DNA of 64,000 nt from Bos javanicus (taxonomy: Eukaryota > Chordata > Mammalia > Artiodactyla > Bovidae): the NCBI RefSeq assembly GCF_032452875.1, contig NC_083896.1, positions 6,448,001 to 6,512,000 of the forward strand, given 5' to 3'. Shown here piece after piece: positions 11,839 to 23,141 of the stretch. The notes below the pieces were generated by a model. The model worked only from the letters and a program-made list of their open reading frames with translations, was not told the DNA's origin and made no database searches. The translations under genes were made by a program, and so were the position numbers. Position 1 is the first letter of the stretch. Each line of letters starts with the position of its first letter.

Positions 11839-11984
11839 TTTCTAATTGCACTTACATTTAAATCACATTAGGCTGAACATAGTCACGCAGCCAAAATTGA
11901 TGCAAGTCAGTCTTGGATGTGTAATATTTTAGCTGAGCACTTTGCTTCCCTGAATAACATGTATGTTTTGTTATTAAGCAATAA

Positions 11985-12793
11985 TAACACCTAAATGTCC
12001 ATCAACAGATAAATGGATAAAGAAGAAGTGGTATATATATATGTAATATCAATGGCACCCCACTCCGGTACTTTGCCTGGAGAATCCCATGGACGGAGGA
12101 GCCTGGTAGGCTGCAGTCCACGGGGTCGCTAAGAGTCGGACACGACTGAGCGACTTCACTTTCACTTTTCACTTTCATGCATTGGAGAAGGAAATGGAAC
12201 CCACTCCAGTGTTCTTGCCTGGAGAATCCCAGGGACAGAGGAGCCTGTTGGGCTGCCGTCTATGCGGTCGCACAGAGTCAAACACGACTGAAGGGACTTA
12301 GCAGCAGCAGCATGTACACATACAATGGAATGTTACTCAGCCATAAAAGAATGAAATCATGCCATTTCCAGCAATGTGTATGGACCTAGAGATTATCACG
12401 CTAAAGCAAAATGAGAAAGACAAATATTATATAATAATGCTTATATGTGGAGTCTAAAAAAAATGATACAGTGTACTTATTTACAAAACAGAAACAGACT
12501 CACAGACATAAAAAACAAACTTTTGATTATCAAAGACGCGGGAGGAAGTACAGATTAGGAATTTAGAATAATACATACACACTGCTGTATATAAAATAGA
12601 TAATCAACAAGAACCTATACTGTATAGCCCAGGGAACTCTAATCAGTATTGTACAATACGTACAATAACCTATAAAGGGAAATAATCCAAAAAAGAATAG
12701 ATATGTGTATATGTATAACTGAATCACTGCTATACACACAAACACACAAACTGAGCATTGTAAATCAACTATATGTCAATTTAAAAAAATAAG
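11985..12793 (+). repeat. L1 LINE 3' end, interrupted by Bov-A2
   Basis: It begins 'cacctaaatgtccatcaaca' (ORF2 C-terminal region) and continues after the insertion with 'gttactcagccataaaag'. The 3' UTR follows with 'gtgtatatgtataactgaat' and ends at 'atatgtcaatttaaaaaaat'. The Bov-A2 at 12053-12311 sits inside it. Confidence 0.88.
12053..12311 (+). repeat. Bov-A2 SINE inserted in L1
   Basis: Two Bov-A monomers are joined by the typical linker 'ttcactttcacttttcactt'. The first starts 'tggcaccccactccggtact' and the second 'ggagaaggaaatgg', ending in the (AGC)n-type tail 'cttagcagcagcagc'. It interrupts the L1 reading and is therefore younger than that L1. Confidence 0.93.
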
Positions 12794-13414
12794 AGAGAAT
12801 GGAAGGATGAATATTGAGTGAGCAGTTAACAAGTTTCATTGTAGTTAAGCGGGATTTCATACACAGAGACATGCACATGCACACACATATTTGAATATAC
12901 AAAGTAATGAGAGATTCCTTTGAGATTGTTGTAGGCTCCATACTAATAAACCTGACCAGAGCAAGAAGAGGAACAGGGTCAGCTTCTTTTCTGTTTACAT
13001 GGTAAAGGTTTCAAGAAATATTTTTGCTACTGACTTTACCATGGAGAATAGCATTATTGAATTTAGACACAATAAAACAAGATATTTTAATTTAGTCCAG
13101 TATATAGTAATAAAATAAATCAAAGCTTTAACTAGTCCTTGGCTCACCATCCTGGTCCTATCTACATTCCCCTTCACGTTAAGTAATATTTCCCTCAAAA
13201 TAGGAATGCATTGAAACCGATGTACTTGTTTTTATATTCGTAGTTCATAAACAACACTTTTTGTTCCTTTAGACTTATCGCTATGGGAAACAATGAAATG
13301 AGGCCTGGGCTATTACAAAGCTTAGACACTAGATTTAGCATACTTGCCACATATTATAGAAACTTAATTTAACTCATTTTCATTTTTTTCCACCCTTGTC
13401 TGCCTCTTCCACAG
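12794..13414. other. NOX4 intron with 3' splice-site region
   Basis: No repeat was recognised. The last 35 bases are pyrimidine-rich and end 'ctcttccacag', a normal polypyrimidine tract and acceptor for the exon at 13415. Confidence 0.7.
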
Positions 13415-13534
13415 GCTATATATTGATGGTCCCTTTGGAAGTCCATTTGAAGAATCACTGAACTATGAGGTTAGCCTCTGCGTGGCTGGAGGCATTGGAG
13501 TAACTCCATTTGCGTCAATCCTCAACACTCTGCT
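13415..13534 (+). CDS. NOX4: NOX4 exon, NADPH pyrophosphate-binding motif (res. ~407-446)
   Basis: NADPH oxidase 4 is a membrane flavocytochrome that pairs with p22phox. It moves electrons from cytosolic NADPH through FAD and two haems to oxygen, and mainly releases H2O2. This 120-bp exon supplies one base of a split codon, 39 codons and two bases of the next. It carries DGPFGSP and the nucleotide-binding loop GGIGVTPF. Counting back from a 578-residue protein puts these at about 410-416 and 431-438, so the loop proline falls on residue 437, the known functional position. The acceptor is cacag and the donor CT/gtacgt. The phase fits the exon at 15057 exactly. The preceding exon was not found in the window. 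Identity as NOX4 rather than NOX1/2/3 rests on the match to the remembered NOX4 C-terminus through all five exons. Confidence 0.97.
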
Positions 13535-13844
13535 GTACGTCATTTTGATCCATTGTATTAGTCCACATAGAGAGCTGTCTATTTCAGACATCTCTTATAG
13601 TAAGAAGTAATTCCTTACAGAATTCTTCTACTTGTTCAAAACACTCTTATTTACCGATTGATAAGGGGAATAAATGAGTGCTTCTCAATATGTGGTCTAT
13701 GGTTTTCAGCATGTTCTCTTGTAAAATAACATCCTTATCACAATTATGCCTTACTCTGTCCTTTTCCTCTATTAAAGTCATTCCACTGGCCCCTATTTTT
13801 CTGCTTTCTCATCAGGGGTAAGTGGCATTACAAATTCATTTAGT
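13535..13844. other. NOX4 intron, unique part
   Basis: The intron begins gtacgt. No other features were recognised before the L2 remnant. Confidence 0.6.
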
Positions 13845-14130
13845 CAACAAATATTTTTGACCATTTATGTGCGATTCATATTACAGTTACTGGTAATATA
13901 GCAATGACTGAGTAGTGTCTCTGCCCTTGAAAAGTTTACTTTCAAATAGGGCAGGCAAAATATAAACCAGTGAAAAATTCACAAATAACATCATTTCAGA
14001 AAATATTAGAAGTGTGGTGAAGAGAAGAAAGATTAATGGGTTATAGAAATAAAGGGTCAGGGTTATTGTAGAGGTATCATCAGGAAATCCTCTCTGAGGA
14101 GATGACAAATGAGCACATCATTCCTGGGTC
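13845..14130 (-). repeat. L2 LINE 3' end, antisense
   Basis: It starts 'agtcaacaaatatttttgac' (the reversed end of L2) and proceeds to 'ctctgcccttgaaaagttta', 'gaaatcctctctgaggagat' and 'gacaaatgagca'. These are the reversed L2 3' UTR and the end of ORF2 in the correct order. Confidence 0.75.
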
Positions 14131-15056
14131 TGTTACTCAGCAGATTTATAACAGACTGAAGAATAGAAATTTCAGAAGTAAGATTGCTTAAGCAGGATAT
14201 ACTTATTCAGTTATTTTAGTTTTGGCTTACAAGCAAAAATTAATTGACAGGGATTCTCATGAAACCACAAACAAAATCTATTCCATTCACTTTTCAAGAA
14301 AACACAATTTTCATTAAAAGTCTGTTTTATGAAGTACGAAAAAAGAAATAATAATTTGAAGTGATGTGTTTGAATGATATTTTGATTTTAAAACCTTGAT
14401 ATAAATTTGGGACCTTTTGAGAGGTTCTTAAAAAAATAACTATATTCCAAGCCAGAAATTAGTTGTTTCTGAAAACATATTGCAAGTTATTTGGACACCT
14501 AAAGTTTAAACAAGGGAGTAATATTTTGTTAACCTCAAGCTTACTTCATAATTATAAGGAGAAATCCAGACTTGGAATTGTGAATTGCTGGAATGCATTA
14601 CATAGTAGGTGGTTGTGAAATCTCTTTCTTTAATGATTATTAAGAAGGGGATAAACAACCAGCTTTCCGGAATGGTTTTGGCTCATTTTGCCTGGAACCC
14701 AGGGCAAGATGACCATTGGCGCCCTTCTGAGTGATAGAATTAACAGAAAAATAAGAAAACTTTTTTCCTGAGATGCAGAGATTATCCAGGAGTTTAGTTT
14801 ATTGCCAAGTGGAATGGGTAATATGCATATAGTATCCACAAACATGAACACTTTAATTCATGGATTATATTGTATCTCTGACTCAGTATATTGCATTTTA
14901 AATTGAGAATTAGAGTAAGTGGTGTATCAGATACTAGAATGTAGATGACTGTTTTCTCTGTAGATTACCTACTAATGAGAAGCAAAATTTCAAGGATATA
15001 GGGATTCTTAATTCTTTTGCCATCATAATCAGTCCTGTGTTATTTCATTTTTAAAG
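14131..15056. other. NOX4 intron, unique part
   Basis: AT-rich with no recognised repeat. It ends 'tttttaaag', the acceptor of the next exon. The polypyrimidine tract 'tgtgttatttcattttt' is moderate. Confidence 0.6.
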
Positions 15057-15165
15057 GGATGACTGGAAACCATACAAGCTTAGAAGATTGTATTTTATTT
15101 GGGTATGCAGAGATATCCAGTCCTTCCGCTGGTTTGCAGACTTACTCTGTGTGTTGTATAACAAG
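15057..15165 (+). CDS. NOX4: NOX4 exon (res. ~446-482)
   Basis: This 109-bp exon completes the split Leu codon and adds 36 codons, opening DDWKPYKLRRLYFIW and closing ADLLCVLYNK. It belongs to the NADPH-binding subdomain of the dehydrogenase domain. The WVCRD segment at about 461-465 is the beta-strand contacting the adenosine part of NADPH in this family. Splice sites are canonical: acceptor ttaaag, donor AAG/gtaaaa. It ends in phase 0, which matches the exon at 19312. The human protein, as remembered, differs slightly near LLCMLHNK, consistent with an ordinary orthologue. Confidence 0.97.
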
Positions 15166-15904
15166 GTAAAATTAGGTTTCTTTTTACTTTTGCAGTCTTT
15201 TAAATTTTAAAAGTAGCCATTTTATTTCAAATTATAAAAGTAATAGGTGCTCATTATAGAATAATATGCAGAGGAGTAGTGAGGAGGAAAAATATCCCTT
15301 AAGCTTAAAAAAAAAGATAGAATCTTTTAATAATTTGGTGTACATCTTTTCAGATATTGGTATCTGTGAATTTGTATATCTAGGACATGTTTTAACAGAA
15401 TATTTTAACATGGAAATGAATGCATATGGTTGGTAATACATGCATATCGAAAACATATTATGCAAATATGAATGCAAATGGGATTGTGACTGAGGACAGA
15501 TGGAAGAAAACATCTGCAGACAATTACTGTAACACTTTTCAGCCTTTATTCTCATAGTTCGTATCTCCAACTTCAACATTCCAAGTGGATCATCAGCCAA
15601 CTTCTGGCCCAGTGTACAGAATTTCAAAAATCCCGAATTCTAAGCTGTATTCCTTCCAGAGATGAAAGCAGGCATTTTCATCTATCTTACCTGTAACTTT
15701 TACTTGTTTATTAATATATCTATTTTTTAAGTTATTCAGGTAATACATATATGCATCGTTGCTACAGATTTTTGTAATCTACATGAAGTAACATCACCAT
15801 CTAATCCACATAACCAGATGTTACTCATGAGCATTCTGAAAATTCTAACATACTATTTGTATTGTTCCGCAAATTGCTTTTTTTAAGTGTATTTCTATCT
15901 AACC
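15166..15904. other. NOX4 intron, unique part
   Basis: The donor is gtaaaatt. A 131-codon antisense open frame (15232-15627) has no recognisable domain and is taken as chance. No repeat was identified. Confidence 0.55.
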
Positions 15905-16201
15905 AGACACAAAAGGGCAAATATTGTGTGATTCCTTTCATATAAGGGACCTGGAGTAGTCTAATTCATAGAGACAGACAATAGAATGGTGGTTGCCAGA
16001 GGTTTCCCAGAGGGAAATGGGGCGTTACTGTTTAATGGGTATAGAGTTTCAGTTTGGGAAGATGAAAAAATTCTGGAAATGGATTGGTGATGATGGTTGC
16101 ACAACCATATGAATATATTTAATGCTAATCAACTGTATACTTAAAAACAGCTAAAATGATCAATCTTATGCTATGTGTATTTTACCACAATAAAAAAAAA
16201 A
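15905..16201 (+). repeat. Old L1 (L1M-type) 3' UTR
   Basis: Landmarks in order are 'gacacaaaagggcaaatatt', 'tggtggttgccagaggtt', 'gtttaatgggtatagagttt', 'gatgatggttgcacaaccat' and 'tgtattttaccacaataaaa', ending in a poly(A) run. This is the well-known 3' end of the mammalian-wide L1M subfamilies. Confidence 0.85.
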
Positions 16202-17240
16202 GTGCAAATTCCTGGGACTCACCAAGGGCCTGCTAAATCAGGAGGAAAAAAAAACAGACAGATGAGAAGCCACTGAAAGGATTTGAGTAGACCAATATGA
16301 TTGTAGGTCATCTTGAGAGTATATGTGAAAATACAATTCTCGGAGTACTGCAGCTTCCAGAGGAGCAGAAAATGGGTAATAAGTCAGGAAAGGAGATTAA
16401 TCAGAGTGGCCAGTGAGGCGGTAGGAAACCAAGAGGTAGTAGTTCTGTACTTAAGGTTAAGAGAGGAGAATCTTTCAAGAAGAACATCATCACCGCTTTC
16501 AAGTGTGTGTTTTCTCTAGATTAATGTCTAAAACTGGGCTTCCTGAGTTGGAGGCTGTGAGGACTTTAGGAATGAATTTAAATTTGTAATAGGTACTGAC
16601 AAAATGTCCCCCAAAGATGCTAAAACAATTTACATTTCCACCAAAGGATATAAGAGAAATTTATTCCAAACATTATATTACCAATCTTTTACATTTCTAG
16701 TCATTTCTTAAACAAGGGGATCTCACTGTATTTTTCCTTGAAACAAATGAGATTGAACCTCTCTTCCTCTGCTTATCAACCACTTGTATTTCTTGATGGA
16801 GTTCCCATTTCTACCTTTGCCTGTTTTTCTAGATTAAAATTTTCTTTCTTGAAAAGATATAGAACTTATAATTGCATCCAAGAGCACATTTAAATAATAG
16901 ATGCTTTATAGGGCAAGTAGCAGAGCAGGAAAGGAATAAAGGAAATAAAAAATATATAAATGGCTGGATATTCAAAGTAGTTGAATCTTAAAATTTCTTC
17001 TCAAGTTTTTTGGTGGATATGTTTAATACTTAGGAATCCATGGAATAAATAATAAAAATGCTTAAAACTAGTGTAAACAATGGGGTGTTGATTATCTTCT
17101 ACACACACCTCTGCACACCTGTTTTGATTTTTCACGTCAAGAGCTGGGGATGGACATGGGTCCTTTGACCCTCTGAGTGTGATGTTAAAAGGAAAAGACT
17201 TTTATTTTCTGCATTTGCAAATGAGTTACCAAATTCAGCA
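16202..17240. other. NOX4 intron, unique part
   Basis: No exon or repeat family was recognised. Confidence 0.5.
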
Positions 17241-17264
17241 TGTGTGTGTGTGTGTGTGTGTGTG
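17241..17264. repeat. (TG)12 microsatellite
   Basis: Twelve uninterrupted TG units lie within the intron between two NOX4 exons. The tract is long enough to be polymorphic. Confidence 0.95.
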
Positions 17265-17754
17265 TTTTAGTAAATACTGTTTTTTGTCTACAATGAGGGA
17301 TTAGCTAAAATGGAGACATTGATGTTTAAAATGTGTTATTTAAATCTGCATTCTTCTCTCTGGAGCCTGTGGGCACCGAACACATTATTGATGCAGCAGT
17401 TATTGGCGTGATCTCAGAGCAGCATCCCGGGAGACATTTAAGACAAAAATCAGTGCAAGTCATGTGTTTTGTGAGGGGCTGTCCATTACTGGCACTTGGA
17501 AATTCCTCCATTCCTTCACAGTTAAGATTCGTGCATCCTGATTCAATTCATAAAGGGCTTTAAAATGACTTTACTGTTTGGATATAACTTGAGGCATCTG
17601 TGGCATGGAATATAATTATTATATTTTAAGAATATTATGGGTTCTGAGAATCATCACTTATCACTTTCAAAATAAAATAGGTTTTTATTGGGATTTTATA
17701 ATTTAGCATTGCCACCTGTCAGAGAATGTGTAGTTTTAGTTCTGGAGGAAATCT
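17265..17754. other. NOX4 intron, unique part
   Basis: Around 17330-17560 both strands are open (76 codons + and 61 codons -) with more balanced composition than the surroundings. No domain or family was recognised. Confidence 0.45.
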
Positions 17755-17870
17755 GTGAGATGAGGTCATTGTCCTAATGAGGAAACTGGGGCCTATGTAA
17801 GTTGAGTGCCTCTCTAGAAGTCTCAAGGTCAGACAGTGATAGCAATAGAAACACGTCTCTTGGTCACCTG
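17755..17870 (-). repeat. MIR SINE fragment
   Basis: Antisense MIR core is visible as 'taatgaggaaactggggcc', then 'aagttgagtgcctctct' and 'tctcaaggtcagacagtga', the reversed block around the conserved splice-like core. Confidence 0.6.
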
Positions 17871-18026
17871 CCAGGTGCCCTTACTACTGTAAAGGGTGCC
17901 AGAGGGGTTCTATAACCTCACTTAGTCACTCTGTATTTGCAAAATAACTTTTTCCATTCCTAAAACTTTGAGCTTGAGTCCCAATATATCCCTTAAAAAT
18001 CATTATTTTCATGCTCTATAAAAACA

Positions 18027-18270
18027 GTTGTTGTTGAGTTACTAAGTCATGTCCAACTCTTTGCAACCTCTGTCCTCCACTATTTCCTGGAGTTTGCTCA
18101 AATTCGTGTTGAGTCAGTGATGACATCCAACCATCTCACCCTCTCTTGCCCTCTTCTCCTCTTGCCCTCAGTCTTTCCCAGCATCAGTGTCTTTTCCAAT
18201 GAGTTGCCTCTTCACACAGGTGGCCAAAGTATTGGAGCTTCAGCAATAGTCTTTCCAATGAATAATAGCA
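18027..18270 (-). repeat. Old BovB 3' fragment
   Basis: The reversed BovB end is recognisable ('actaagtcatgtccaactct', 'atgacatccaaccatctcac', 'cccagcatcagtgtcttttc', 'caaagtattggagcttcagc'). Extra differences suggest greater age than the copies at 21.5 or 33.5 kb. Confidence 0.8.
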
Positions 18271-19311
18271 ACAGGACTTGGAATCAGTTGGTTCATTTGC
18301 TGCAATAAGGTCCAGCAAACCTGTACCCTCTCCAGCAAGCCTACTGTGCACACTGATGCTCAGTAATAGTTTGGCTGCTGCAGAAGTGCTGGTCTCTTCT
18401 AGGCCTTTCCTTAGATTCGACACATCAGATACTCATCTCTGTTCTCCAGGATGTACCATGGTTGTTGTGTTCCTTCCTTCTCCTGATTTTGATTTCTTTC
18501 CCTTCTCTTTAGCATTTCTTTGTTTTAGGGAGGTGAAAGGAGGCCCTAAGAAGAATAACATTTTTTTAAATGTAGATTTCACAACTCAGGATTCAGCCAG
18601 GGCAAGGCCAGGGTCGTGAGCAGATTCGTTTTGCCTTCTGGATGAAAGAAGCATCTGGGTCAAAACCCTTTTACCCCCTTTGTTGAATTCACTTTTCTTT
18701 GGGTATTTTTCTTGGTCCATTTATTTTTCAAGATATCAAAGTGTTTGAGAGCTTTCCCAGACGCTTTTATTTTGGCACATACACTCCCTGCCTCATACAT
18801 TTTTATATAAGGGAGATCAGTGCTGCATAGGAAGGAAGTAGGAATGATTCCATTCCTACCTTATTTGTTTTCATTTGTTTTGGTTTCTGTGATGCCTAGC
18901 ATGCATTTTGTGTATCACTTTTGACTTTTTTGTAAAGAAAATCATGTTCTGTCTGAGTGAAATCGTGAGTAAAATTTAGAGACTCAGCAAATAAAATAAA
19001 TGAGAGGATTTAAAGGAATATTACTATAGTATTTAGCATATTTGATTTTGTGTCTATGAAGATAGCAGAACTAATCCCATCCATTTCCTTCATCATAACT
19101 AATTAAATCTGTCAGGGACAGGTTATTAATGTTAGAATGCCATGTATGTGGTACACATATATGTATGTATTATACACATTTGCTCGTAGATGTTGGCTGT
19201 GGTAAGACCAGATACATCTTAACAGATTGCAGAATCACATATGTTAGGTTAGGAGAGAATCTGTGAATACAGAACACAGTTTAATGTCTATTTACTTTTA
19301 TGTCCTCTCAG
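18271..19311. other. NOX4 intron, unique part
   Basis: No repeat was recognised. An open + frame of 113 codons at 18278-18619 has no known domain. The stretch ends 'atgtcctctcag', a good acceptor. Confidence 0.5.
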
Positions 19312-19380
19312 TTTTGGCAAGAGAACAGACCTGATTATGTCAACATTCAGCTGTACCTCAGTCAGACAGATGGGATACAG
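19312..19380 (+). CDS. NOX4: NOX4 exon (res. ~483-505)
   Basis: This 69-bp, 23-codon exon encodes FWQENRPDYVNIQLYLSQTD followed by GIQ. It is in phase 0 at both ends. It continues the NADPH-binding lobe, where a helix leads into the strand VNIQLYLS. Splice sites are canonical and strong: acceptor ctctcag, donor CAG/gtatgt. Skipping it would remove 23 residues without shifting the frame, which makes it a candidate for tolerated alternative splicing. Confidence 0.97.
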
Positions 19381-19784
19381 GTATGTGACTGGATGTTATT
19401 GTAAATTAAACAAGTCTCTTGAGAACAGATGATTTACTGTAGGGGCTGTGTTGGAAGAAAATTTCTGCAGGTGGTTTGAAGAGACGATTCCCAGAGGAAA
19501 GCCACTTTTGGAATGTATCCAGCAAACTCACGGCTCATCCTTGAAGTCAACCGTTTTCTGCCTTTCATCTGTCCTCACCTGGGACTGAAGTGGACCTTGG
19601 AGCTCATCTCTCTCCTTTTCACTGTCACCTCACCTAGAGATGAGAACACAAGTGAATAGTTTTGTGATTGTGTTCATCGAGGGGCGGTTTTATGTGTCAA
19701 GAGAAGATAAGGTCATACACAATTAAGCTTGTTTCTCTTAAAGGGAAACTAAAAAACGAAACATCCATCATGCATTATTTACTT
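19381..19784. other. NOX4 intron, unique part
   Basis: The donor is gtatgtgact. No repeat was recognised. Confidence 0.6.
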
Positions 19785-19950
19785 CACTGCTAGACGCTGT
19801 ATTGAGCATCTCATACATATTATCTCATGTGATTCCAACAGATTCAAGAGGTAAATGATATTGTGATCCCCATATCATAGGTGAGGAAACGCTATATAGA
19901 CAACACTGAAGAGATGGATAGCCATGTAAACCCGGGCGTGAATGCTTTCA
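19785..19950 (-). repeat. MIR SINE
   Basis: Antisense MIR landmarks appear in order: 'gctgtattgagcatctcata', 'tattatctcatgtgattcc', 'gatccccatatcataggtga' and 'ggaaac'. Confidence 0.65.
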
Positions 19951-20498
19951 CAAGTTTTATTGTTGTATTTTCCATCATATATTTTCTGTAATTCTTTGAA
20001 TGCAAAATATGAATGCTTGTCTGTTACTTCAAAACTAATTTACGCCTATTTTTTTAGTCAGATTTCTACCCTACTTGGTACGTAAAAACATTTTATTCTA
20101 TACTGTCATGAAGCAAATCAGAATCATTATGCCTCATGGTTTTGCAGTGATTAAGATATGAAGCATAAATTACATCTGGTTCTCAGTTTGTCTCTCTGGG
20201 ACTCGGACACTTCTCTTTCTCACTTGACTCTCTTTACCATCAATTCAGATCTAATACTCTTGTTAATTGCAAACAGCAGTCCATTAGAAGTTGTTTTGAT
20301 AGATCCCAAATTTGCAGCTCTGCTGTATTAGACTGTCATGTTCAGGATCATTTCCCCAAATTTATGATGATAATTTGCAGTATCTTACTCATATAATGAG
20401 CCAAATATGACAACTTTGCAGTACAAAAATGCTTCAACAAAGCTTATGTGTTGCGCCCTCTTTGAGATGAGGCAATTAGAATGCATTCTTTAATGCTG
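19951..20498. other. NOX4 intron, unique part
   Basis: No exon or repeat family was recognised. Confidence 0.5.
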
Positions 20499-20523
20499 CA
20501 GTTGCTTCATAATGAAGCAACTG
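20499..20523. repeat. Perfect 12-bp-arm palindrome
   Basis: CAGTTGCTTCAT at 20499-20510 is answered exactly by ATGAAGCAACTG at 20512-20523 across a single A. It lies 260 bp upstream of the next NOX4 exon and matches no transposon end known to me. Confidence 0.9.
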
Positions 20524-20530
20524 ACTGAAG

Positions 20531-20558
20531 TCTAGGAAAGTCAGTCTAGGAAAGTCAG
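20531..20558. repeat. 14-bp tandem duplication
   Basis: 'tctaggaaagtcag' occurs twice without a gap, at 20531-20544 and 20545-20558. It is eight bases to the right of the palindrome. Confidence 0.95.
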
Positions 20559-20783
20559 TCATTTGTACTAATGGTTTTCAAGAAGATAATGGATTTTAAA
20601 GGGAAAGAGGGAGGAAATGGTGCTTCTAAATGATTATACTTAATAGGTTGCCATTTGACACTTATATTCTTTATGTCACAGCAATTTGGTAGGAAGCCAC
20701 AGAACCAGGAAAGATGATGTTATAGAAATGAATTATTTGCCCAATTCTGTGTCATATAAAGCATAGTGCTTTCTTTTTGGCAG

Positions 20784-20884
20784 AAGATAATTGGAGAAAA
20801 ATATCAAGCACTGAATTCAAGACTTTTTATTGGACGTCCGCGGTGGAAACTTCTGTTTGATGAAATAGCAAAATGTAACAGAGG
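20784..20884 (+). CDS. NOX4: NOX4 exon (res. ~506-539)
   Basis: This 101-bp exon has 33 codons plus two bases of a split Gly codon. It opens KIIGEKYQALNS and contains RLFIGRPRWKLLFDEIAK. The GRPRW block (about 522-526) is conserved among NOX dehydrogenase domains and lines the NADPH site. The acceptor is tttggcag and the donor AGG/gtaagg. The two leftover bases (GG) join the G that begins the exon at 38521, so phase is preserved across a 17.6-kb intron. The residue after EIAK is Cys (about 536). I remember Tyr there in human, a likely lineage substitution to be confirmed. Confidence 0.97.
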
Positions 20885-21478
20885 GTAAGGACTTTCCTCA
20901 AAAAATTTGACATGTGGCTAATGATCAAATTAAAATATTAAAGATTACTTACTAATCGGTTTGAAAATTACAGAGTCACTTAAATACTCAACTATCACTA
21001 CTGAAGATGGAAGCAAAGCAAGAACCGCCTCAAGTATCTGTAATGCTAATAATTAAAATTTGGCTTAAAAACAGTCTATAAAGTATTTATGAACCAAACT
21101 GTCATACCTACTTTTAAATTTGCGTAGATCCCATAGCACAATTTAGGTCATCACTGGGAAAGTTTTTGTAAATCACATTAGCAAACAAGGGAGCTCTTCA
21201 AATAGTTTTGATGCATTTAAAAATTAGATTTTCGGTACATTTTTACCAGAATGAATACATTTTTTAAAAAACTTAGTTTTTAAAACTCTTAGAGATTTTA
21301 ATATTTCTCTAAATCAGAAATATTTCCAAACATATTTTTTCTTGTAAGCTATAATTCTATAAAAAAATCTTAGAGTTACGGGCTATCTGTTTATGATCTG
21401 AAGAGATTACAGTTGAAAGAAAGCATTCATTTTGGGGTATAGACTAGGGACCCTGTTTGGTAATCTGTAAATTACCAT
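20885..21478. other. NOX4 terminal intron, unique part
   Basis: The strong donor gtaagg is followed by AT-rich unique sequence. No repeat was recognised before the BovB at 21479. Confidence 0.55.
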
Positions 21479-22328
21479 CAGATCAGATCAGTCACTCAGT
21501 CGTGTCTGACTCTTTGTGACCCCATGAATCACAGCACGCCAGGCCTCCCTGTCCATCACCAACTCCCGGAGTTCACTCAGACTTACGTCCGTCGAGTCAG
21601 TGATGCCATCCAGCCATCTCATCCTCTGTCGTCCCCTTATCCTCCCGCCCCCAATCCCTTCCAGCATCAGAGTCTTTTCCAATGAGTCAACTCTTCGCAT
21701 GAGGTGGCCAAAGTACTGGAGTTTCAGCTTTAGCATCGTTCCTTCCAAAGAAATCTCCTTCAGAATGGACTGGTTGGATCTCCTTGCAGTGCAAGGGACT
21801 CTCAAGAGTCTTCTCCAACACCACAGTTCAAAAGCATCAATTCTTCAGCGCTCAGCCTTCTTCACAGTCCAACTCTCACATCCATACATGACCACAGGAA
21901 AAACCATAGCCTTGACTAGATGAACCTTTGTTGGCAAAGTAATGTCTCTGCTTTTCTATATGCTATCTAGGTTGGTCATAACTTTCCTTCCAAGGAGTAA
22001 GCGTCTCTTAATTTCATGGCTGCAGTCACCATCTGCAGTGATTTTGGAGCCCAGAAAAATAAAGTCTGACACTGTTTCCACTGTTTCCCCATCTATTTCC
22101 CATGAAGTGATGGGACCGGATGCCATGATCTTCGTTTTCTGAATGTTGAGCTTTAAGCCAACTTTTTCACTCTCCACTTTCACTTTCATCAAGAGGCTTT
22201 TTTGTTCATCTTCACTTTCTGCCATAAGGGTGGTGTCATCTGCATATCTGAGGTTATTGATATTTCTCCCGGAAATCTTGATTCCAGCTTGTGTTTTTTC
22301 CAGTCCAGTGTTTCTCATGATGTACAGG
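21479..22328 (-). mobile_element. BovB LINE 3' fragment
   Basis: It starts 'cagatcagatcagtcactca' (reversed 3' end) and runs to the reversed 'MRNTGLEKTQAGIK' region just after the RT core. The catalytic YADD box is visible in 'NNLRYADDTTLMAESE' on the reverse strand. It is 5' truncated and frame-broken, with a stop before the tail domain. Confidence 0.92.
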
Positions 22329-23131
22329 GCAATGATCTATACAAATTCTAAAAGCATTTTGAAAACCATATACACATTCACACATTTTAAAGTTGGCATT
22401 GAAAAAGTTTTATCAGAACTTTAAATAGTTCCAAAGGCTGCAATTTCTAACATATTGCAGATATTGACATTTTAAAATTAATAAAACTTTTAACATATCT
22501 GCTGGAATCTAAATATCATAGTTTCTCTATACCAACCTCATATATTTGTGCCTTTTGTAACTTTCATGGTCAGTTAGAAATTTTATATCACTCTTTTGTC
22601 TACTGGAACTAAAACTTCTATCCTGTCTAACCTGCAGAATTTTACCAAATTCAGTATAATTTTGCACTTTAACGAATCATACTTTTACTGGTAAGCTAAA
22701 CATACTTATGCAATAAGAATGTATATAAATTGAAGATTTAATTTTTAAAATTTCCTGTGACTCTAAGGAATCAGTGATCATTTTTTTATAATTATTAATA
22801 TATAGTTGATTAATTCATAATTTTAAAGGTATATTTGATAAATATAAAAGGATATTTGATTTTAATTGAATGAGGCAGCCTGTTAGATGACAAGTTTTTT
22901 TTTTTAAACTACAGTTTACAAATTTATGGATGAATATAATGTATTGAAATAATCTCTGATTCGTCATGGTGTTTTGGCGACACCTTCAGAGACTTTGTTT
23001 TAGGAATCATGGTTTGAAACCCCTTAAGCAAAATCTAAAAAGGAAAACAGTGACCCATGTAATTCAGACTGCATCCGTGTTTGAAAGCACTTCTGCATTT
23101 CCTTCCCTTTGTGAAATAACTGTGGGTTAAA
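22329..23131. other. NOX4 terminal intron, unique part
   Basis: Very AT-rich, with no exon or repeat family recognised. Confidence 0.5.
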
Positions 23132-23141
23132 GATGAAAGCA

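Noticed and set aside
1..13414. Upstream NOX4 coding exon
   Set aside because: The sequence expected just before the LYIDGPFG exon was not found in either strand by eye, so this stretch is treated as intron.
15232..15627. 131-codon antisense open frame in a NOX4 intron
   Set aside because: AT-rich, no domain, no splice or promoter context. It was judged a chance frame.
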